18,071 nucleotides of DNA from Candidatus Methanolliviera sp. GoM_asphalt (GCA_902158745.1 CABGHH010000015.1:1-18071), one strand, 5' to 3'. Positions 6,070 through 12,290 are shown, counted from the stretch's first letter. Translations and numbers: made by a program. Notes: generated from the letters alone by a model not told the origin.

Positions 6070-7188
6070 ATGAGTGTAAGAATAGAGGTGGAGAAGGTAG
6101 ATCTGAGGGACAGAAAAAAGAGGATAAGATGGAGCAAAATAGAAAGTGAGATCTTCAAAGACGACTCAAATCTCATCCCAAGCATCGCATCGTACAGAGA
6201 GAAAAAAGGTATCGAATCCACTTTCTTCGTATTAAAGAGAGGAGACGAGGCAATCGGTCGGGCCATCGCCACGTTCGATCATACATGGGTAGAGAGGCAA
6301 GAAGAGAATGTCGGCTTCTTGGACGACCTCGTAATCGACCCGGATTTTTTGCCCAATGCGAATATGCTCATAGAGGCTTGTATATCATTTTTGAAGGAAA
6401 AAGACATCGATTCCGTACTTGCACGAAGTTGTAAATTCCCCGCACTCCGGACGGACGGTTTTGAGAAGACACCCACATATTCTCTTCCAGGCAATCCCGA
6501 ATCCACATTGATGGCACTCGAGGATTTTGGTTTTACTCCGGTGAAGAGGTGGAGGAACATTTTCTTGGATTTCTCGAGAGAGATCCCGGATCAGAATTTA
6601 TCGGAGGCACAAGAATTTCTGAAGTCAATAGATGCGAGATTCGTAAGCCTCAATTTCAAAAAAGAGATGATGGCCTATTATAAATTTATGAACGACGTTT
6701 TTTTGCCTCTCTTTGGCTATACACCCATGAATATTTATGAGATCGGTGAACGTAAGTGGATCACGTCCATCCTGTTCAGGCTTTTTAGAATCAATTATTG
6801 GGTATTGAAGGACAAAAAAGGAGATATTATAGGTGCTTATGATTTTTATCCTGATTTAAACCTCGCATTAAAGAAATTATTTCCCACAAAAGGACCAAAA
6901 GTTATCAAACCTCTTAAAATACCCTCTTTCCTCTTTGAAGTTCGGGGGATAAAGGTGGCGGTGTTGGGTAGTATGGGACTCAAGACTCAGATCAGAGACA
7001 AGGGGGCCATGCGGAATTTCAGTGAGTATAGGATATCGCTCATCAAAAGAGCGGGCTTTTCTCAGCTCATCACCACCCCAATGCTTTACGAGAACACCGC
7101 TATCATGAAGTATATATCATTTATTACGAAGAGATATGATCTCATCTCTGAGCAGAACTTTGCCACGCTATCTTATCATTTAGGATGA
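6070..7188 (+). CDS. Double GNAT-fold protein, YghO-like
   Basis: The 372-residue protein has the layout of YghO-like proteins with two GNAT (N-acetyltransferase) folds. The N-terminal part (residues 20-170) has FKDDSNLIPS, FFVLKRGDEAIGRAIATFDH, VGFLDDLVIDPD, then NPESTLMALEDFGFTPVKRW. The C-terminal part (about 245-370) has NYWVLKDKKGDIIGAYDF, AVLGSMGLKTQIRDKG and PMLYENTAIMKYI. The classical acetyl-CoA loop (Q/RxxGxG/A) is only loosely matched by TQIRDKGAM, so activity is uncertain. There is no membrane segment. It sits in the middle of the peptide array on the same strand, so it might acylate the peptides or protect the producer; this is inference. The start is backed only by GGGG 5 bases before the ATG. 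Confidence 0.65.
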   Translation: MSVRIEVEKVDLRDRKKRIRWSKIESEIFKDDSNLIPSIASYREKKGIESTFFVLKRGDEAIGRAIATFDHTWVERQEENVGFLDDLVIDPDFLPNANMLIEACISFLKEKDIDSVLARSCKFPALRTDGFEKTPTYSLPGNPESTLMALEDFGFTPVKRWRNIFLDFSREIPDQNLSEAQEFLKSIDARFVSLNFKKEMMAYYKFMNDVFLPLFGYTPMNIYEIGERKWITSILFRLFRINYWVLKDKKGDIIGAYDFYPDLNLALKKLFPTKGPKVIKPLKIPSFLFEVRGIKVAVLGSMGLKTQIRDKGAMRNFSEYRISLIKRAGFSQLITTPMLYENTAIMKYISFITKRYDLISEQNFATLSYHLG

Positions 7189-7335
7189 AGTAAAAGATGT
7201 TAGGGGGCGATAATGGAATATTTAAGAATATATATATATTTGAGTTTATTAAGATTATGCCTAAATTTACCACGTTTTTATCTAAAACTGGGATACGTTG
7301 GGACAAATTATTTATACTGCTAACTATATAATAGA

Positions 7336-7416
7336 ATGTTGAACATTAAAACGAAAGGAGTGGGCACTTTCAGAGATGTTCTCCACCACAAAAACAAAAA
7401 GGGGAGGTAAAGAAGG
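7336..7416 (+). promoter_or_regulatory. Leader of the second peptide group
   Basis: TTATTTATACTG around 7308-7319 fits a TATA element. The leader ends in GGGGAGGT (7401-7408), the SD of the 19-residue peptide. A 24-codon basic frame (7336-7410) overlaps the SD but has no SD of its own, so I treat it as non-coding. Confidence 0.3.
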
Positions 7417-7476
7417 ATGATACCAGAGTTAATATCTGATATAGTTGGTAAAATAGGATCTCTTTTTGAGAAGTAA
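7417..7476 (+). CDS. Leaderless amphipathic peptide 4 (19 aa)
   Basis: The whole peptide is MIPELISDIVGKIGSLFEK. Hydrophobic residues fall at 2, 5, 6, 9, 10, 13, 16 and 17 and polar ones at 4, 7, 8, 12, 15, 18 and 19, which is a textbook two-faced helix after Pro3. Length, lack of a leader and pattern are close in style to alpha-type phenol-soluble modulins (about 20-25 residues), but this one is slightly acidic. GGAGGT (7403-7408) lies 8 bases before the ATG, supporting translation of so short a frame. A hairpin follows the stop directly. Short frames arise by chance, so the SD and the neighbours carry the argument. Confidence 0.6.
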   Translation: MIPELISDIVGKIGSLFEK

Positions 7477-7523
7477 CGGCGCTTTCATAAAGAGATATGA
7501 AAGATTAAAATAGCCGAGGAGGT
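7477..7523 (+). promoter_or_regulatory. Intercistronic hairpin next to an SD
   Basis: CTTTCATA (7482-7489) and TATGAAAG (7496-7503) form a perfect 8-bp stem with loop AAGAGA. An outer stem CGGC/GCCG (7477-7480, 7513-7516) encloses it. The hairpin starts at the base after the peptide 4 stop and ends at the SD GGAGGT (7518-7523). No T-run follows, so it suits RNA processing or control of translation better than termination. Confidence 0.5.
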
Positions 7524-7527
7524 TTGT

Positions 7528-7551
7528 ATGGCTAAAAATGAGCGAAAATAA
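7528..7551 (+). other. Seven-codon mini-ORF behind a strong SD (MAKNERK)
   Basis: GAGGAGGT (7516-7523) sits at the right distance before ATG 7528, which opens the frame MAKNERK and stops with TAA. It is basic, unlike the other peptides. It may be a tiny leader peptide or a relic. The next SD (7554-7560) follows at once. Confidence 0.3.
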
Positions 7552-7565
7552 AAGAGGTGAGATAA

Positions 7566-7691
7566 ATGCTTGAAGAATTGTTGGGAAGCTTGGGATCTGC
7601 TGCGGTGGCAGGGGTTGTGGGGACGTTTAATTTTGTGGTTGACACCGCTCTTGAGATAGTTGGGATACTTGTGGACTTAATTCCATTTTGA
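7566..7691 (+). CDS. Leaderless hydrophobic peptide 5 (41 aa)
   Basis: This 41-residue peptide starts MLEELLGSLGSAAVAG and ends VDLIPF. It is the most hydrophobic and most acidic of the set (Glu3, Glu4, Asp26, Glu30, Asp37; about -5) and has no basic residue. A Gly/Ala/Val stretch (10-19) could insert in a membrane, and residues 22-39 form a second helix with acidic residues on one face. There is no Cys, no signal peptidase site and no double-glycine leader. GAGGTGA (7554-7560) is 5 bases before the ATG. Its TGA stop is part of the AGGAGGTGA that serves the next gene, so translation of the two is likely linked. Confidence 0.7.
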   Translation: MLEELLGSLGSAAVAGVVGTFNFVVDTALEIVGILVDLIPF

Positions 7692-7707
7692 GGAGGTGAA
7701 TTGAACT

Positions 7708-7794
7708 ATGATAGAACAACTGCTTCCGTCAATTGCAAATGCGCTGGTAGATATCCTTAATACCACAACAGAGGCTTTCTTGGCTAAGATCTGA
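7708..7794 (+). CDS. Leaderless amphipathic peptide 6 (28 aa)
   Basis: This 28-residue peptide starts MIEQLLPSIANALVDIL and ends EAFLAKI. It reads as an amphipathic helix (hydrophobic at 2, 5, 6, 9, 13, 14, 16, 17, 24, 25, 28) with a Pro7 near the start, as in the 19-residue peptide's early proline. Net charge is about -2, with no Cys. AGGAGGTGA (7691-7699) overlaps the stop of peptide 5 and lies 8 bases before the ATG. Peptides 4, 5 and 6 form a compact transcription unit that ends at the T-runs after 7830. Confidence 0.7.
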   Translation: MIEQLLPSIANALVDILNTTTEAFLAKI

Positions 7795-7831
7795 TGATCG
7801 TAAAGTTACGAGATTAAACCCCAAGAGAGAT

Positions 7832-7855
7832 CTTTTGTTTTTTTTATTTTTTTTC
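7832..7855 (+). terminator. Oligo-T terminator after peptide 6
   Basis: A 24-base stretch that is almost all T (TCTTTTGT8AT8 pattern) follows the peptide 4-6 unit. There is no hairpin, as is usual for archaeal terminators. Confidence 0.6.
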
Positions 7856-7884
7856 GGTGCGAGATAAATAGAACGTCGCGACAA

Positions 7885-7924
7885 ATTTTTATAGCTAAAA
7901 CAAAAAAAATGAAAAGGGAGGTGA
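7885..7924 (+). promoter_or_regulatory. Promoter and leader of the frameshifted MALE gene
   Basis: AATTTTTATAG (7884-7894) fits a TATA box. The 22 bases ending in GGAGGTGA (7903-7924) match exactly the leader of peptide 1 (5429-5450), although the two peptides are not alike. This points to a shared expression cassette. Confidence 0.5.
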
Positions 7925-7928
7925 AAAA

Positions 7929-8068
7929 ATGGCGCTGGAAACGCTCATAACTGCTATAGGGGGGCATTTGGAAGCACCATAACGGCGTGGACAAATGTTG
8001 CTACCGTGTTTGTACAGTCGGGAGTTGATCTGTTGGATACAGTTCTCAAAGCTATCGTATGTCAATGA
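7929..8068 (+). pseudogene. Peptide 7, MALE family, frameshifted in a G-run
   Basis: From ATG 7929 the frame starts MALETLITAIGG and stops after 17 codons (TAA 7980-7982). Changing frame at the run of six G (7959-7964) restores a MALE-family sequence: AFGSTITAWTNV, then VDLLDTVLKAIV, ending at TGA 8066-8068. With seven G the product would be exactly 46 residues and align without gaps to peptide 2, so a single missing G is the simplest explanation. It may be a dead gene, an assembly or sequencing error in a homopolymer, or a phase-variable switch. The leader, SD and promoter are intact, which speaks against long decay. Confidence 0.75.
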
Positions 8069-8168
8069 TATGGAAGATGAGGCAAGTTTTGGCGGAGAAT
8101 CAAGATACGGGGGTATGGTTGGGCACAATTTTATTGATGCGGGCGAAAGAAAAAGGTCCCTGCCCTGC

Positions 8169-8193
8169 TCTTTTTTTGATAAGTTTCTTTTTT
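8169..8193 (+). terminator. T-runs after peptide 7
   Basis: CTCTTTTTTTGATAAGTTTCTTTTTTG holds T7 and T6 runs downstream of the frameshifted gene and before the next promoter, and would end transcription in the archaeal manner. Confidence 0.4.
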
Positions 8194-8225
8194 GATGATA
8201 GACGGAATGGAGTGATCTGGGCAAA

Positions 8226-8272
8226 CTTTTAATATAAAGATTTTTATCGGAAAAACAAGAAGAGAGGAGGGA
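8226..8272 (+). promoter_or_regulatory. Promoter and SD of peptide 8 and the exporter operon
   Basis: CTTTTAATATAAAG (8226-8239) is a good TATA candidate, with TTTTTATC just behind it as an alternative. AGAGGAGGGAGAT (8262-8274) contains a strong SD before ATG 8279. The exporter genes follow with no terminator, so this may be their promoter as well. Confidence 0.45.
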
Positions 8273-8278
8273 GATAAA

Positions 8279-8407
8279 ATGGTTTTAGCAGAACTAATAA
8301 CTGCCAGTGGAAGTATGATAACGGCTTGCGTAGAGGTTCTTACCGAATTTATAAAGTTGCCGGTCGATCTCTGGTCGACGATCTTTAATGCAGTCACGCT
8401 TCCATAA
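8279..8407 (+). CDS. Leaderless peptide 8, MALE family (42 aa)
   Basis: This 42-residue peptide starts MVLAELITASGSMITA and ends LWSTIFNAVTLP. The C-terminal KLPVDLWSTIFNAVT matches KLPIDIWSTIFNAVT of peptide 3 almost residue for residue, with a 22-base identical block. Net charge is about -3, with one Trp and, unlike the others, one Cys (Cys17). There is no leader. The strong SD AGGAGGGAG is 7-8 bases before the ATG. It is the peptide closest to the exporter: the adaptor gene starts 27 bases after its stop, which links peptides and exporter in one operon. Confidence 0.75.
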   Translation: MVLAELITASGSMITACVEVLTEFIKLPVDLWSTIFNAVTLP

Positions 8408-8434
8408 GGTTGATATCATCAGAGAGTACAAAAG

Positions 8435-9742
8435 ATGAAGCGGCTTGCTGGGGTAGTAATAGGGGTAGTCCTACTGTTGGTTGTAGCTCTGGCTCTCTAT
8501 AACGTGCTCACTCCAAAAGAGGAGGAGAAACTCGAGGGAGAGATCATAACAATAGAGAAGAGTACGTCTGCAAAGATGGTGAATGCCAGTGGAAATTTAA
8601 AGATGCCACATTATAGCGACCTGCACTTCACGGGGGAGACGACGCTTATGATGAAGACCGTTGAGGAGGTTCGCGTGGACGACGGCGATCTCGTCAAGAA
8701 GGGGGACCTATTGGCGGTGCTTGATTCGGAAGATACAGAACGAGCATCGGAAAAAACCAAAGCCAATTACAGAAAAGAACTGAAAGGGAAAGTATCACCG
8801 ATAGATGCAACAGACGCATACGGTAAGGTGAAAAGCAAATACGACGTAGATAATAACTATGAGGACTGGGTCAGAGAGAAGCGGTTTGAGGTGTATAAAA
8901 CATCGATGGATCTGCTCTCGGCGTCCAATGAGAGAATCGTAACCATGTTCAACCCGATGCATTATAGGTTAGATGGTCCTATTACCATCACCACCGCTTT
9001 AATCGGGTGGCAGGCAAATCGGTCTTCTGCTACGACGAAGGCGGACAAAGCGCACATCGTCGCGGCATGGGAATATAAAGAGGCGATGGAGGATCTCGAG
9101 GATGCGTTGGCATTTCAGCGTGGGGAAAAGAAGCCACGTGATCTACGCCACGCTGAAGAAAACCTAAAACTATGTGAAATCTCCCTTGAGGATGTAAAAA
9201 ATGACCTGGAAGACACAAAACTCATCGCTCCATTCGATGGCATCGTAAACCGAGTTGATATAAGAGAAGGGGATAGACTCGACCTGGCAAAGACGGTGAT
9301 GGTCCTGGTCGATCCGAGCGAACTGGAGGTAGAGGCGGTCGTCGACGAGATGGACGCATTAAAGGTCAAAGCAGGACAAAAGGCGGTAATAACACTAGAT
9401 GCTATCCCAGGAAGGAGATTCAAAGGTAAGATTACGTCTGTGGAGACGATGGGAGGAATAGAGGCGGGAGTGGTAACATATGAGGTCAAGATAGAGATGG
9501 AAGACCCCGGGATGGAGCTCAAGGATAATCTCACCGCGTTCGTTGAGATCATCATAGAGGAAGGGAAAGAAGCGCTCTGGGTTCCAAGCGAGGCTATCGA
9601 GATGACAGAGCAAGATCCTGTGGTGAGTGTGGTGGTGAACGGAGAGGTGCAGAAGCGAAGCGTTCTCTTAGGAGAGGTAAGCGGAGGGATGACCGAGATC
9701 TTGGATGGAGCTTTAGAGGGAGAGGAGATCTTAGTTCGCTGA
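8435..9742 (+). CDS. MacA/HlyD-type exporter adaptor (membrane fusion protein)
   Basis: The 435-residue protein has an N-terminal anchor (residues 5-24, VVIGVVLLLVVALALY core), then the split lipoyl-like domain typical of adaptors. The first half VRVDDGDLVKKGDLLAVLD is at 79-97 and the second half IAPFDGIVNRVDIREGD at 264-280. Between them, residues 100-262 form the helical arms. A beta-barrel part follows (about 290-370, with VKAGQKAVITLDAIPGRRFKG), and a membrane-proximal end. In bacteria MacA stimulates the MacB ATPase and bridges to an outer-membrane tunnel; most archaea lack that membrane, so here it probably forms an external duct or chaperone. The SD is weak and the gene directly follows peptide 8. 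Confidence 0.9.
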   Translation: MKRLAGVVIGVVLLLVVALALYNVLTPKEEEKLEGEIITIEKSTSAKMVNASGNLKMPHYSDLHFTGETTLMMKTVEEVRVDDGDLVKKGDLLAVLDSEDTERASEKTKANYRKELKGKVSPIDATDAYGKVKSKYDVDNNYEDWVREKRFEVYKTSMDLLSASNERIVTMFNPMHYRLDGPITITTALIGWQANRSSATTKADKAHIVAAWEYKEAMEDLEDALAFQRGEKKPRDLRHAEENLKLCEISLEDVKNDLEDTKLIAPFDGIVNRVDIREGDRLDLAKTVMVLVDPSELEVEAVVDEMDALKVKAGQKAVITLDAIPGRRFKGKITSVETMGGIEAGVVTYEVKIEMEDPGMELKDNLTAFVEIIIEEGKEALWVPSEAIEMTEQDPVVSVVVNGEVQKRSVLLGEVSGGMTEILDGALEGEEILVR

Positions 9743-9830
9743 ATATTTAATATCCAAATGATGCAAAAATGCAAAAATGCTAACCAGAAGAAAGAATCAA
9801 AAAGGCAAATAAAGTATTCTCGGAAGCGAG

Positions 9831-10514
9831 ATGATCGAACTTAACGGTATCACAAAGATCTATGGGAAGGGCGACGCGGAGGTACGTGCATTGGACAACG
9901 TCAACTGCTCGGTCAAAGAAGGTGAGATGATCTCGATCATGGGCCCTTCAGGCTCCGGCAAGTCCACCCTGATGAACCTCCTTGGGTGTCTGGATAAACC
10001 CTCTTCTGGAAATTATAGTCTTGATGGCATGGAGACCACCACATTGAACGATGATAAACTCGCCGAGATCAGGAATGAGAAGATCGGGTTCGTATTTCAG
10101 AATTATAACCTGCTTCCCCGAATGACTGCGGTGGAGAACGTCGAACTACCCATGCTCTATAATAATATGCCCCGGTCTGAACGGCATAGGTTGGCATTAC
10201 ACGCACTAGAGCGGGTAGGTTTATCTGATCGTGCCAAACACGCTCCCAATGAACTATCGGGTGGAGAACAACAGCGGGTAGCGATCGCCAGGGCGCTGGT
10301 TCAGAATCCTTCCATCATCTTGGCGGATGAGCCGACGGGGAATCTGGACAGCAAATCCGGTGAGGAGATCATAAATATCTTTGAAGAGCTGAACAAGAAG
10401 GAGGGGCACACGATCATCGTCGTCACGCACGACAGAGAGATCGCATCTCATACAAATCGCATCATCCACATCAAGGACGGCAAGATCGATCATGAAGAGG
10501 TTTTCTCAAAATAA
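9831..10514 (+). CDS. ABC exporter ATPase, MacB/LolD type
   Basis: This 227-residue ATPase has every motif needed for activity: Walker A GPSGSGKST (38-46), Q-loop VFQNYNLLP (Gln90), signature LSGGEQQR (142-149), Walker B IILADEP (162-168), D-loop NLDS and H-loop His200. The sequence MGPSGSGKSTLMNLLGCLD and DEPTGNLDS are typical of the MacB/LolD/FtsE subgroup, which powers mechanotransmission exporters rather than ordinary pores. The permease is encoded separately 11 bases downstream, in contrast to the fused MacB of E. coli. The 88-base gap after the adaptor gene holds a short ATGCAAAA tandem (about 9762-9780) but no terminator. Confidence 0.93.
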   Translation: MIELNGITKIYGKGDAEVRALDNVNCSVKEGEMISIMGPSGSGKSTLMNLLGCLDKPSSGNYSLDGMETTTLNDDKLAEIRNEKIGFVFQNYNLLPRMTAVENVELPMLYNNMPRSERHRLALHALERVGLSDRAKHAPNELSGGEQQRVAIARALVQNPSIILADEPTGNLDSKSGEEIINIFEELNKKEGHTIIVVTHDREIASHTNRIIHIKDGKIDHEEVFSK

Positions 10515-10525
10515 GATGGGCTGAT

Positions 10526-11866
10526 ATGAATCTAAGCAACGAGTTATGGATCGGCTGGCGTGCAATATCGGCAAACAAAATGCGGCTCATCCTGACGCTA
10601 TTGGGGATAATCATTGGCATCGCCGCGGTGGTGCTCCTGGTATCCCTGACGGAGGGGATAGGATCCGGAATGGTGGACGGGATCGAGGAGGCGGTGGGAT
10701 CAAATCTTGTCTGGGTATATCCGGGTGCGATCACCGAGAGAGGAGTGACTACGCGCGTTGGATCTGCCAAAACGTTGACGATAGACGATGCGGAGGCGAT
10801 CTCCAATCTGCCGTATGTCGCCGAAGTGGCCCCCGTCAGTCAAACTTCAGTTCAGGTGAACGCCGCCGGAAATAATATTTACACGACAATGCAGGGAGTT
10901 ACTCCAGAATTTAGATCGGTTCGCAGTTTTTCTGTTACAGATGGAAGATTCATCTCCTCCTATGATCTGGAAGTTAAAGATAAGGTATGCGTCCTCGGTG
11001 ATTATGTAGCAAAAGAGGTCTTTGGGGATGCAGATCCGGTCGGTGAGATGGTTCGGGTGGGCATACAAACAATTACCACGAGCAAGGATGGGAGCGGTTC
11101 CGGCGTGCTGGGGCTAGTGGGGTTGAAAACGGAGGTGAAGAGCCGCCACCTTAAGGTCATTGGAGTTTTGGAGAAGAAGGGGGGTGGTGGAGAGAACTCC
11201 CCGGATAACGTAATACTTGTTCCCATAACGACGATGGCGTCGAGATTGAAACCCATGCGTACCCCAAAAGGAGAAGATCGCGTAAGCATAATATGGGTTG
11301 AAGCATCCGGACGTGATAAGATGGATGCGGTGAAAGAAGAGATTCCTCCGCTACTAAGAGAGAGACATTATCTCAGAGAGGGTGAAGATGACGATTTCGT
11401 CGTAGATAACATGGCACAGGTCCTCGATACAATATCCCAATCAATGGAGATGCTCAGTGTCCTCGCAGGATTTATTGCCGGGATATCACTTTTGGTGGGA
11501 GGCATAGGCATCATGAACATCATGCTCGTCTCTGTCACCGAACGAACGAGGGAGATCGGGATAAGGAAGGCGGTGGGGGCAAAGAGGAAGAACATCTTAT
11601 CTCAGTTCCTCATTGAATCCGTGCTGATTGGGGTACTGGGGGGAATTATAGGAATTATAGTGGGTTGGGGGGCGGTATTTTCATTATCTAAGCTCTTTTC
11701 CCATACCAATATGATGGGGTTAGATGTTCCTGTCACGCTCTCTGTATCACCCGTCGTCATTGTTATCGCATTCGTCGTCTCGGTGGGTATTGGTATCATC
11801 GCTGGAATATATCCTGCCTTTCGTGCCGCCCGGTTGAACCCGGTGGAAGCTATAAGGTACGAATGA
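10526..11866 (+). CDS. ABC exporter permease, MacB/FtsX type
   Basis: The 446-residue permease has the four-helix MacB/FtsX architecture. Helix 1 is at about 18-42 (MRLILTLLGIIIGIAAVVLL), followed by a large external MacB core domain to about residue 310. Three helices then lie near 318-342, 366-392 and 407-430. The coupling segment TEREIGIRKAVGAK-like (SVTERTREIGIRKAVGAKR) and the end ARLNPVEAIRYE are family hallmarks. Such permeases do not form a substrate channel; they push substrates presented outside the membrane. In the context of this operon the peptides are the natural candidate cargo, though MacB-type systems also move lipids, antibiotics and signal peptides. Confidence 0.93.
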   Translation: MNLSNELWIGWRAISANKMRLILTLLGIIIGIAAVVLLVSLTEGIGSGMVDGIEEAVGSNLVWVYPGAITERGVTTRVGSAKTLTIDDAEAISNLPYVAEVAPVSQTSVQVNAAGNNIYTTMQGVTPEFRSVRSFSVTDGRFISSYDLEVKDKVCVLGDYVAKEVFGDADPVGEMVRVGIQTITTSKDGSGSGVLGLVGLKTEVKSRHLKVIGVLEKKGGGGENSPDNVILVPITTMASRLKPMRTPKGEDRVSIIWVEASGRDKMDAVKEEIPPLLRERHYLREGEDDDFVVDNMAQVLDTISQSMEMLSVLAGFIAGISLLVGGIGIMNIMLVSVTERTREIGIRKAVGAKRKNILSQFLIESVLIGVLGGIIGIIVGWGAVFSLSKLFSHTNMMGLDVPVTLSVSPVVIVIAFVVSVGIGIIAGIYPAFRAARLNPVEAIRYE

Positions 11867-11956
11867 GCACAAAAATTGATCCTTCAAAACGGCAGTCTCA
11901 GGAAGGTATCAGAAAGTTGGGAAGATGAGAGTAAAGACAAAAATCAAGATTACCCA

Positions 11957-12259
11957 TCAGCTAACATTCTTCACATTTTTATAAAACCCTATCAATAGCT
12001 TGGTTATCTCGTTATCTTCATTCAACGCGAAGGTTCTCGTCTGCTTGCTTATCTTGATCTCTTTTACGATGTCATTCTCCAAGAGCGACTCTATCATACG
12101 CGCAACGCTGGAGTGTGAAAGCCCACTCTCCTCTGCAATGCCTGATAGATATGTTATCTTGCCACGATTTTTGAGTAGATACTCGAGAGTGATGGTCTGT
12201 GCGTTCCCGCCGAATATCTTCTCTAATTTAGTCATCTTCTCTGGACTATGTTTCTTCAC
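11957..12259 (-). CDS. Winged-helix (MarR-like) transcription regulator
   Basis: This 100-residue protein has a single winged helix-turn-helix domain: ITLEYLLKNRGKITYLSGIAEESGLSHSSVARMIESLLENDIV gives helix, turn and recognition helix (residues about 24-64), followed by a KISKQTRTFALN wing and a C-terminal helix that may serve dimerisation. It is encoded convergently with the exporter permease and could control the peptide/exporter operon; no operator has been matched. A TATA box TTTATAAG (12290-12283) puts the transcript start at about 12260, so the GTG at 12259 would be read from a leaderless message. ATG 12235 is the alternative start and would remove eight residues. Confidence 0.75.
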   Translation of the reverse strand: MKKHSPEKMTKLEKIFGGNAQTITLEYLLKNRGKITYLSGIAEESGLSHSSVARMIESLLENDIVKEIKISKQTRTFALNEDNEITKLLIGFYKNVKNVS

Positions 12260-12282
12260 CTACAGCTCTCTGGTACTATTAT

Positions 12283-12290
12283 CTTATAAA
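12283..12290 (-). promoter_or_regulatory. TATA box of the winged-helix gene
   Basis: On the minus strand TTTATAAG lies about 25 bases before the GTG codon at 12259. This is the normal TATA-to-start distance and implies a leaderless mRNA. Confidence 0.5.

Noticed and set aside
7213..7323. 36-codon frame after the GNAT gene with GGGGGCGAT before its ATG
   Set aside because: The sequence is a run of TATA-like repeats giving a Tyr/Leu/Ile-rich product with Cys and Arg, unlike the other peptides. The stretch is better read as promoter DNA.
8070..8195. 41-codon frame behind the frameshifted peptide gene
   Set aside because: No SD, and its end is made of the T-run terminator (Phe-rich tail).
9115..9774. 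219-codon minus-strand frame over the adaptor gene
   Set aside because: Ser/Thr/Ile-rich shadow typical of the antisense of Glu/Val/Asp-rich coding sequence; the plus strand has a clear adaptor.
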